Assembly: GCA_947066815.1 (NCBI GenBank)
Contig: CAMSZT010000022.1
Span: forward strand, 1-50,779
Origin: an uncultured Lachnotalea sp.
GTDB lineage: Bacteria; Bacillota; Clostridia; Lachnospirales; Lachnospiraceae
Length of the DNA: 50,779 nucleotides
Direction of reading: 5' to 3'
The position numbers and the translations under genes were made by a program. The notes below the pieces were generated by a model, which was given only the letters and a program-made list of their open reading frames with translations, made no database searches and was not told the DNA's origin. Positions 15,564-21,960 of the stretch are shown piece after piece. The stretch's first letter is position 1; every line of letters begins with the position of its first letter.

Positions 15564-15827
15564 ATGGGTGATATACACAGAACACAATTTTTTAATCCTT
15601 CCCAGGAGAATAAGATGGAGGCGGGAGAGATCCTGGCGAAGGTCTACGCGGCTCTGACGGAGAAGGGCTACAATCCGATCAGCCAGATCGTCGGTTATAT
15701 CATGTCGGGAGATCCCACGTATATTACCAGCTATCAGAGCGCGAGGAGCCTGATCACGAAGCTGGAGCGGGACGAGATCCTGGAGGAGTTAGTGCAGGTC
15801 TATATTGAAAGCAAGCTGAAGGGTTAA
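15564..15827 (+). CDS. ireB: IreB family regulatory phosphoprotein (UPF0297)
   Basis: An 87-residue small cytoplasmic protein with the family core EKGYNPISQIVGYIMSGDPTYITS and KLERDEILEELV. In Enterococcus, IreB is a target of the Ser/Thr kinase IreK and affects cephalosporin resistance; elsewhere it is widely conserved with an unclear role. ATG at 15564 gives the usual length, with AAGGACGTG upstream. It is first in the conserved three-gene block ireB-ruvX-DUF1292 (Bacillus yrzL-yrrK-yrzB) and ends 9 nt before the chosen ruvX start. Confidence 0.92.
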   Translation: MGDIHRTQFFNPSQENKMEAGEILAKVYAALTEKGYNPISQIVGYIMSGDPTYITSYQSARSLITKLERDEILEELVQVYIESKLKG

Positions 15828-15836
15828 GTGCCGGAT

Positions 15837-16253
15837 ATGCGTATCATGGGACTGGACTTTGGCTCCAGAACGGTAGGAGTGGCTGTCAGCGATCCTCTTG
15901 GGATCACGGCCCAGGGCGTGGAAACTGTGGAGAGGCCGCAGGAGAATAAGCTGAGAAGGACCCTTGCCCGTCTGGAGGAGTTGATCGGAGAATACCAGGT
16001 AGAGAAGATCGTGGTGGGCTGTCCGAGACATATGAACGGAGATTTCGGGGAGCGGGCGGAAAAGTCCAGGGACTTTGCGGAGAAGCTAGCGACAAGGACC
16101 GGCCTTCCCGTCGTGCTATGGGACGAGCGGCTGACCACGGCGGCGGCGGAGCGGGTGCTTATGGAGGCGGGAGTCCGCAGAGAGCGCCGGAAGGACTATG
16201 TGGATAAAATAGCGGCAGTGTTTATCTTACAGGGATATTTGGATTCCCTGTGA
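15837..16253 (+). CDS. ruvX: RuvX/YqgF Holliday junction resolvase-like nuclease
   Basis: A 138-residue RNase H-fold protein. Visible: [19 protein letters not shown] at the start with the first catalytic Asp, [16 protein letters not shown], and [15 protein letters not shown] with the Asp/Glu pair. YqgF proteins act in 16S rRNA 5'-end processing and have been proposed as Holliday junction resolvases. An in-frame GTG at 15828 sits closer to the ribosome site (AAGGG), so the start could be nine nt earlier. Second gene of the ireB block. Confidence 0.92.
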   Translation: MRIMGLDFGSRTVGVAVSDPLGITAQGVETVERPQENKLRRTLARLEELIGEYQVEKIVVGCPRHMNGDFGERAEKSRDFAEKLATRTGLPVVLWDERLTTAAAERVLMEAGVRRERRKDYVDKIAAVFILQGYLDSL

Positions 16254-16316
16254 TTTCTTTGCGTGCGGATACCGGAAGGAAGCCTGTCAGCGAAACTGAC
16301 GGATATCCGGCGTGCA

Positions 16317-16342
16317 GGCAGGGGAACGAGGCGTTCCCTGCC
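16317..16342. repeat. Hairpin in the ruvX-DUF1292 gap
   Basis: GGCAGGGG-AAC pairs with GTTCCCTGCC around a short loop. Just before it GTCAG-CGAAA-CTGAC forms a smaller hairpin flanked by GCGGATACC and GGATATCC. The gap 16254-16369 therefore looks like another small structured insertion in a block that is usually tight. No gene is seen. Confidence 0.4.
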
Positions 16343-16369
16343 GATCGTACAAAGCAGAAAGAAGGTTTT

Positions 16370-16627
16370 ATGGAAGACAGGATCGTTTTGACCTCGGAGG
16401 ACGGGGAAGAGATTTCCTGCTACGTGCTGGAGGAGACCAGAGTGGCGGGCTGTAATTATGTGCTTGTAGCGACGGAAGAGGAGGGGGACGGCGAGTGCCT
16501 GATCCTGAAGGATATATCGGACGCGGAGGACGCGGAGGCTGTGTATGAGATCGTGGAGGAGGAAAAGGAACAGCAGTACCTGGCACGGATCTTCAACGAG
16601 CTTCTGGAGGACGTGGACATCCGATAG
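16370..16627 (+). CDS. DUF1292 domain protein
   Basis: An 85-residue acidic protein with the DUF1292 pattern: VLTSEDGEEISCYVLEE, then YVLVATEEE, then LIKD-type strand and an acidic tail. It corresponds to Bacillus YrzB and is the usual third member of the ireB-ruvX block, although here it is 116 nt from ruvX because of intervening palindromes. Function unknown. AGAAAGAAGG precedes the ATG. The TAG stop shares its last base with repeat copy C. Confidence 0.88.
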   Translation: MEDRIVLTSEDGEEISCYVLEETRVAGCNYVLVATEEEGDGECLILKDISDAEDAEAVYEIVEEEKEQQYLARIFNELLEDVDIR

Positions 16628-16924
16628 AAAATTTTTAATCTGTGCGGTTGTAATATTGGATCCTGTCTTCGTCAGGGAACAACCATTTGAAGCAGACGAT
16701 AGGCAGATTTTGCAGATTTTGCGAGCATAGCGTCATCGAACCGGCTGACCCGCTTTGATGGAAGCCGGTTTGATGACAATAGGCGGCGCAGCAAAGCCGA
16801 AAAACTGTCACTGGCAGTTTTCCGGCACGCTATGGCGAATCAAAAAATCAACGTGTCTGCGAAACTGGTTGCTCCCTGACGAAGACACACGGAAAACCTT
16901 CAACCGCACAGACGAAAAATTTTA
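16627..16924 (+). repeat. Palindromic repeat family 1, copy C (298 bp)
   Basis: Same orientation as copies A and B, with the longest end match (AAAATTTTT..TCTGTGCGGTTG on both arms) and arms 16664-16684/16867-16887 that are complementary apart from one A/C mismatch. It carries about 45 extra bases on the right inner arm, including GCCGAAAAACTG/CAGTTTTCCGGC. It fills most of the gap 16628-16972; nothing else is seen there except the rnj ribosome site. Confidence 0.88.
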
Positions 16925-16972
16925 AAAGCGTGAAATAAAAGAGTAAAACAGAGAAAGTGAGAGGTGTAATAT

Positions 16973-18676
16973 TTGAGACAAACATCGAAGCAGACAGGAA
17001 GACAGACGGGAAAGCAGGGCAGCAGGACGCCGGGACTCAAGATCATTCCTCTGGGGGGATTGGAACAGATCGGGATGAACATGACGGTCTTTGAGTATGA
17101 GGACAGCATCATCGTGGTGGACTGCGGGCTGGCCTTTCCCAGTGACGACATGCTGGGCATTGACCTGGTGATCCCGGATATCTCATATCTGAAGGAAAAT
17201 GTACAGAAGGTCAAGGGCTTTGTCATCACCCATGGCCACGAGGACCACATCGGGGCGCTGCCCTACGTGCTGGCGGAGCTGAACGTGCCGGTCTATGCCA
17301 CGAAGCTGACCATGGGCATCATCGAGCATAAGCTTAAGGAGCGGGGGATGACCCGTTCGACGAAGCGGAAGGTCATGAAATACGGCCAGTCGGTGAACCT
17401 GGGATGCTTCCGGGTGGAATTCATCCGCACCAACCACAGCATCGCCGACGCGGCGGCCTTCGCCATTTTTACGCCGGTGGGCACCATTGTCCACACGGGG
17501 GATTTTAAGATCGATTACACGCCCATCTTCGGCGACCCGGTGGACCTGCCCCGGTTTGCGGAGCTTGGGAAGAAGGGGGTCCTGGCCCTGATGGCGGACA
17601 GCACCAACGCGATCCGGGACGGCTATACCATGTCGGAGCGGACCGTGGGGAGGACCTTCGACCGGCTGTTCGAGGAGAACAAGGAGCGGAGGATCATCGT
17701 GGCCACCTTCGCCTCCAATGTGGACCGGGTCCAGCAGATCATCAATTCTTCCTATAAATATGGAAGAAAGGTGGTCGTGGAGGGCCGCAGCATGGTGAAC
17801 ATCATCGGCATCGCCACGGAGCTTGGGTATATCCGGATCCCGGAGGGGACGCTGGTGGACATTGCCCACCTGGGCAACTATCCGCCGGAGAAGACAGTGC
17901 TCATCACCACGGGGAGCCAGGGAGAGTCCATGGCGGCCCTCTCCAGGATGGCGGCGGATATCCACAAGAAGGTTTCCATCAGCGCCAACGATGCGATCAT
18001 CTTCAGCTCCACACCTATTCCGGGCAATGAGAAGGCGGTGGCCCAGGTGATCAATGAGCTCTCGGCCAAGGGGGCGAAGGTGATCTTCCAGGACACCCAC
18101 GTATCGGGACATGCCTGCAAGGAGGACCTGAAGCTGATCTATTCCCTGGTGAAACCGAAGTTCGCCCTTCCGGTCCACGGGGAATACCGCCATCTGATGG
18201 CCCAGGCGGAGATCGCCCACGAGATGGGAGTGGCCAAGGACAATATTTTCATCATGCGCTCCGGCAATGTGATGGAGCTTTCCGAGGAGGGCGCCCAGGT
18301 GACGGGGAACGTGACGGCGGGACCGGTACTGGTGGACGGACTCGGTGTCGGCGACGTGGGAAATATCGTTCTCAGGGACCGGCAGAATCTGGCCCAGAAC
18401 GGAATCATCATCGTGGTCCTCACCCTGGACCGCAGAGGCAACCAGCTGATGGCGGGGCCGGATATCGTGTCCAGGGGCTTCGTCTATGTCAGGGAGTCGG
18501 AAAATCTCATGGAGGAGGCCCACTCGGTGGTGGAGGATGCGGTCCGCAGATGCCTGGACAAGCGGGTCAATGACTGGGGGAAGATCAAGGCAGTCATCCG
18601 GGACAGCTTAAGCGACTATATCTGGAAGAAGATGAAGCGCAATCCCATGATCCTGCCGATCATCATGGATATCTGA
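16973..18676 (+). CDS. rnj: Ribonuclease J
   Basis: A 567-residue metallo-beta-lactamase/beta-CASP ribonuclease with endo- and 5'-exonuclease activity in mRNA decay and rRNA maturation. Visible: Lys/Gln-rich head, IIPLGGLEQIGMNM, the zinc motif THGHEDHIG (about 86-94), HTGDFKID, the beta-CASP motif DSTNA, and PVHGEYRH near the C-terminal metal site. The start is a TTG with AGAGGTG upstream; no in-frame ATG fits. It is followed 13 nt later by a short MltG-like gene. Whether it is J1 or J2 cannot be told from the sequence alone. Confidence 0.93.
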   Translation: MRQTSKQTGRQTGKQGSRTPGLKIIPLGGLEQIGMNMTVFEYEDSIIVVDCGLAFPSDDMLGIDLVIPDISYLKENVQKVKGFVITHGHEDHIGALPYVLAELNVPVYATKLTMGIIEHKLKERGMTRSTKRKVMKYGQSVNLGCFRVEFIRTNHSIADAAAFAIFTPVGTIVHTGDFKIDYTPIFGDPVDLPRFAELGKKGVLALMADSTNAIRDGYTMSERTVGRTFDRLFEENKERRIIVATFASNVDRVQQIINSSYKYGRKVVVEGRSMVNIIGIATELGYIRIPEGTLVDIAHLGNYPPEKTVLITTGSQGESMAALSRMAADIHKKVSISANDAIIFSSTPIPGNEKAVAQVINELSAKGAKVIFQDTHVSGHACKEDLKLIYSLVKPKFALPVHGEYRHLMAQAEIAHEMGVAKDNIFIMRSGNVMELSEEGAQVTGNVTAGPVLVDGLGVGDVGNIVLRDRQNLAQNGIIIVVLTLDRRGNQLMAGPDIVSRGFVYVRESENLMEEAHSVVEDAVRRCLDKRVNDWGKIKAVIRDSLSDYIWKKMKRNPMILPIIMDI

Positions 18677-18689
18677 GGAGGAAGCGCTT

Positions 18690-19055
18690 TTGAAGACACG
18701 AATTCTGGGGATGATCGTCCGGTTCATGGTGCTGGCGGCACTGGCCTCCTGCCTGTTTTTGCTGGCGGTCCGGGCCTATGGCTTTGGGAAAGCGGTTTTT
18801 GACGAGCGGGAGGGGAGGGCGAAGAATCCCCGTACCGTGCGGTTTGTGCTGAAGGAGGGGAACACCGTCTCCCAGGTGGCGGATGTCCTGGAGGAGGAGG
18901 GTTTTATCGACGACAGCCTGGTGTTCATCGTCCAGAAATATTTTTATGACTGCGAGCTGGTGCCGGGAGAGTACCGGCTGAATACGAATATGACGGGGAA
19001 GATGATCCTGGATATCCTTTCTGGGGCCGCTGTGGAGACGGAGGAGACTTCATGA
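18690..19055 (+). CDS. Short MltG/YceG-like membrane protein without catalytic domain
   Basis: A 121-residue protein with an N-terminal hydrophobic segment (about 9-30) and a LysM-like part, VRFVLKEGNTVSQVADVLEEEGFID, that matches the beginning of MltG endolytic transglycosylases, ending soon after GEYRLNTNMTGKMILDIL. The catalytic YceG core (about 200 more residues) is absent and there is no trace of it downstream, since trmR starts inside the last codon. In Bacillus the gene at this place (yrrL) encodes full MltG, so this is a position-conserved but shortened form. TTG start with AGGAGG upstream. Confidence 0.78.
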   Translation: MKTRILGMIVRFMVLAALASCLFLLAVRAYGFGKAVFDEREGRAKNPRTVRFVLKEGNTVSQVADVLEEEGFIDDSLVFIVQKYFYDCELVPGEYRLNTNMTGKMILDILSGAAVETEETS

Positions 19056-19759
19056 CGGACGGAAAGCGGCTTTCGGTGTATTTAAATTCCCTGGAACAGG
19101 AGGAGGCCGGGCTTCTCTCGGAGATCGGGGAGGAGGCGGCCGCCTCCTTTGTTCCTGTGATCCGGAGGGAGACGGGCGGTCTTCTGCGGACGCTCCTTGC
19201 CCTTAAGAGGCCGGAGCGGATCCTGGAGGTGGGGACTGCCACCGGCTATTCGGCTCTTCTTATGGGGAGTGCCATGCCGGATGGCTGTACCATCACCACC
19301 ATTGAGAAGGACGGGAAGAGAGTCCGGACTGCCAAGGAGAATTTTCTCAGGGCGGGGATGGAGGGGAGGATCACCTTGTTGGAGGGGGACGCGGCGGAGC
19401 TTTTGCGGTCGCTGGAGCCGTCCTTTGATTTTATATTTATGGATGCGGCCAAAGGGCAGTACCTCCATTTTCTCCCGCAGGTGCTGCGGCTGCTCTGCGT
19501 GGGGGGCGTCCTGGTCTCGGACAACGTGCTGCAGGGCGGGGATATTTTGGAATCCCGGTTTGCGGTGGCCAGGAGGAACCGGACCATCCACGGCAGGATG
19601 CGGCGGTATCTCCATATCCTGACCCATATGGAGGGGCTCAGGACGTCGGTGCTGCCCGTGGGAGACGGGGTGACGGTGAGTGTGAAGACGGGAGAGACGA
19701 AGGAGACAGGGCTTCAGGCCGTGGAGAGGGAGGCCGGGGAAGGCAGGTGTATTTTATGA
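19052..19759 (+). CDS. trmR: tRNA 5-hydroxyuridine O-methyltransferase (TrmR-like)
   Basis: A 235-residue class I SAM O-methyltransferase. Visible: ILEVGTATGYSALLM (SAM motif I, about 66-80), TTIEKD, FIFMDAAKGQY and the metal-linked DNVLQGG. Bacillus TrmR (YrrM) methylates 5-hydroxyuridine at tRNA position 34 to mo5U. The neighbouring U32 gene, whose homologues make the 5-hydroxyuridine, supports this assignment over a generic catechol-type enzyme. It overlaps both neighbours by 4 nt, showing tight coupling. Confidence 0.85.
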   Translation: MTDGKRLSVYLNSLEQEEAGLLSEIGEEAAASFVPVIRRETGGLLRTLLALKRPERILEVGTATGYSALLMGSAMPDGCTITTIEKDGKRVRTAKENFLRAGMEGRITLLEGDAAELLRSLEPSFDFIFMDAAKGQYLHFLPQVLRLLCVGGVLVSDNVLQGGDILESRFAVARRNRTIHGRMRRYLHILTHMEGLRTSVLPVGDGVTVSVKTGETKETGLQAVEREAGEGRCIL

Positions 19760-21075
19760 CCACGAGATATCCGGGAAAAGACGCCGGTGATGCATTGGGT
19801 GCATACGGGCGCAGGGGGAAGGTTTGGAATGAGAGCGGGAGGGCCTCCCGGCCGGAGCTTCTGGCGCCGGCCGGGAGCCTGGATGTCCTTAAGACTGCCA
19901 TCCGCTACGGGGCGGATGCGGTCTATGTGGGCGGGGAGGCCTTCAGCCTCCGGGCCAAGGCGAAAAATTTTTCCATGGAGGAGATGGCGGAGGGGATCCG
20001 CTTTGCCCATGAGAGGGGGCGGCGTGTCTATGTGACGGCCAACATCCTGGCCCGCAGCGGGGATCTTCCTAAGGCGCGCCGGTATTTTGAGGAGCTTCGG
20101 GAGATCGGGCCGGACGCCCTGATCGTCTCGGATCCGGGGATCTTCCAGATCGCGAAGGAGACGGCTCCGGAGCTGGAGCTGCACATCAGCACCCAGGCCA
20201 ACAATACCAACTATGGGACGTACCGGTTCTGGCATGGCCTGGGGGCGAAGCGGGTGGTCTCGGCCAGGGAGCTTTCCCTGGAGGAGCTTCGGGAGATCCG
20301 GCGTGAGATACCGGAGGAGATGGAGATGGAGACCTTTATCCACGGGGCCATGTGCATTTCCTATTCGGGCCGGTGCCTGCTCAGCAATTTTTTCACGGGC
20401 CGGGACGCCAACCGGGGGGCCTGCACCCATCCCTGCCGCTGGAATTACGCGGTCATGGAGGAGAGCCGGCCGGGAGAGTATCTTCCCGTCTATGAAAATG
20501 AGCGGGGAACCTTTCTGTTCAGTTCGAAGGATCTTTGCATGATCGGGCACATCCCAAAGCTCCTGGGGACGGGGATCGACAGCTTTAAGATCGAGGGCAG
20601 GATGAAGACGGCCCTCTATGTGGCGGCAGTGGTCCGGACCTATCGGAGGGCCATCGACGACTGCCTTACGTCGGAGGAACTCTACCGGAGCCGGATGGAA
20701 TGGTACCGGGAGGAGATCGGAAAGTGTACCGTCAGGCCCTTTACCACCGGGTTCTTTTTCGGGGAGCCGGGGACGGACGCCCAGATCTACGACGGAAGCA
20801 CCTACCGCCAGGAGTATATCTATCTGGGCACGGCGGGAGAGGCGCGGGAGGACGGGCGGTTTTTTCTGGAGCAGAAGAATAAATTTTCGGTGGGGGAGAC
20901 GGTCGAGATCATGAAGCCTTCGGGGGAGGATGTGCCTGCCGTGGTGGAGGGGATATTCGATCTTGACGGACGGGCCCAGGAGAGTGCGCCCCATGCCAGA
21001 CAGGAGCTTTTGGTGAGACTCTCCGGGATGCCGGAGAAGGGTGATATCCTGAGGAAGAAGGGCGTTTCTGCATAG
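19756..21075 (+). CDS. U32 family protein, likely tRNA U34 hydroxylation (TrhP-like)
   Basis: A 439-residue member of the peptidase U32 family. Visible: ELLAPAGSLDVLKTAIRYGADAVYVGG (split motif near residue 35), the signature ETFIHGAMCISYSGRCLLSN, and Cys residues in GACTHPCRW that fit an Fe-S site. TrhP homologues are needed for prephenate-dependent 5-hydroxylation of U34. Bacillus has two such genes (yrrN, yrrO) after trmR; here there is one, nearer YrrO/TrhP2 in size. Protease annotation is historical. ATG overlaps the trmR stop (ATGA). Confidence 0.87.
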   Translation: MTTRYPGKDAGDALGAYGRRGKVWNESGRASRPELLAPAGSLDVLKTAIRYGADAVYVGGEAFSLRAKAKNFSMEEMAEGIRFAHERGRRVYVTANILARSGDLPKARRYFEELREIGPDALIVSDPGIFQIAKETAPELELHISTQANNTNYGTYRFWHGLGAKRVVSARELSLEELREIRREIPEEMEMETFIHGAMCISYSGRCLLSNFFTGRDANRGACTHPCRWNYAVMEESRPGEYLPVYENERGTFLFSSKDLCMIGHIPKLLGTGIDSFKIEGRMKTALYVAAVVRTYRRAIDDCLTSEELYRSRMEWYREEIGKCTVRPFTTGFFFGEPGTDAQIYDGSTYRQEYIYLGTAGEAREDGRFFLEQKNKFSVGETVEIMKPSGEDVPAVVEGIFDLDGRAQESAPHARQELLVRLSGMPEKGDILRKKGVSA

Positions 21076-21087
21076 GAAGGGGTAAGA

Positions 21088-21840
21088 GTGAACATACTAT
21101 TTGGAGTGCTTGCGTTGTTTTCAATCGTATATTATGTGGCCATTGTCGTCTATACGGGGCTCAGGGCTTCCTTTTCTCTGTTCTGGCTGGCTCTTTTTGT
21201 GGTTTTTGCGGGGCTCTGCCTGCTGTTTTCCCTGCCCCGGTTCCGGCTGTTCTTAAAAGGACTGCCCATGTGGGTGAAGATACCGGTGCGGACGACCATC
21301 GTGCTTGGTTTTCTCCTGTTTTTCCTGGTGGAGAGCTTTATCGTTTACCATATGTTTGAGCAGCCGCGTGAAGGTCTGGATTATCTGGTGGTGCTGGGCG
21401 CTCAGGTGCGGGGGGAGACGGTTTCCAAGTCCCTTCGCTATCGTCTGGATGCGGCGGTGGATTATCTGGAGGAGAACCCGGAGACCAGGGTGGTGGTCAC
21501 GGGAGGAAAAGGGCCGGGCGAGGACGTGACGGAGGCAGTCGCCATGCGCAATTACCTGGTGGATCAGGGAATCGGCCGGGAACGGATCATCATGGAGCGG
21601 CATGCGACCAACACGGAGCAGAATCTTTCTTACAGCAGGTCCCTGATCGGGGACAATGAAAAGTCGGTGGGTATCGTCACCAACAGCTTTCATGTATTCC
21701 GGGCGGTCTCCCTGGCGGAGAAGGCGGGGTTTGAGCATGTGACGGGCGTCGCGGCTCCCTCGGTCGCCGGGCTTCTGCCCAATATGATGGTGCGAGAGTT
21801 TTTTGCGGTGCTCAAGGACCGACTCATGGGGAATATGTGA
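21088..21840 (+). CDS. YdcF/SanA-like DUF218 membrane protein
   Basis: A 250-residue protein with three N-terminal hydrophobic segments (within residues 1-90) and a DUF218 domain: YLVVLGAQVRGE (about 100-111), RVVVTGGKG, MERHATNTEQNLSYS and IVTNSFHVFRA. Relatives (SanA, ElyC, YdcF) affect envelope integrity, but the biochemical activity is not known. GTG start with AGGAAGGGG upstream, 12 nt after the U32 gene, so it is probably the last gene of that operon. A palindromic element follows 15 nt after its stop. Confidence 0.82.
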   Translation: MNILFGVLALFSIVYYVAIVVYTGLRASFSLFWLALFVVFAGLCLLFSLPRFRLFLKGLPMWVKIPVRTTIVLGFLLFFLVESFIVYHMFEQPREGLDYLVVLGAQVRGETVSKSLRYRLDAAVDYLEENPETRVVVTGGKGPGEDVTEAVAMRNYLVDQGIGRERIIMERHATNTEQNLSYSRSLIGDNEKSVGIVTNSFHVFRAVSLAEKAGFEHVTGVAAPSVAGLLPNMMVREFFAVLKDRLMGNM

Positions 21841-21855
21841 GAGACAGATACTTCT

Positions 21856-21928
21856 GGTGATTGCGAAACTCAAAAATTTGTCGAATATTCTGGCAATATT
21901 TCCGCAATTTCATGTTTTGCAATTACCT
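21856..21928. repeat. Palindromic repeat family 2, short copy (73 bp)
   Basis: Begins GGTGATTGCGAAAC and ends GTTTTGCAATTACC, with AATATT-CTGGC-AATATT at the centre. The left half matches the end of the 210-bp element at 47011-47220, so it looks like a deleted form of the same family. It lies just upstream of the M16C gene. Confidence 0.75.
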
Positions 21929-21960
21929 ATAACTATTTTTAGAGAAGGAGCGGCTTGGAT

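Noticed and set aside
7945-16924. CRISPR array made from the repeated blocks
   Set aside because: The copies are long, few, kilobases apart and internally palindromic; there are no short regular repeats with spacers and no cas genes.
17183-18523. 446-codon minus-strand frame opposite RNase J
   Set aside because: His/Arg/Asp-rich antisense product typical of GC-rich shadow frames.
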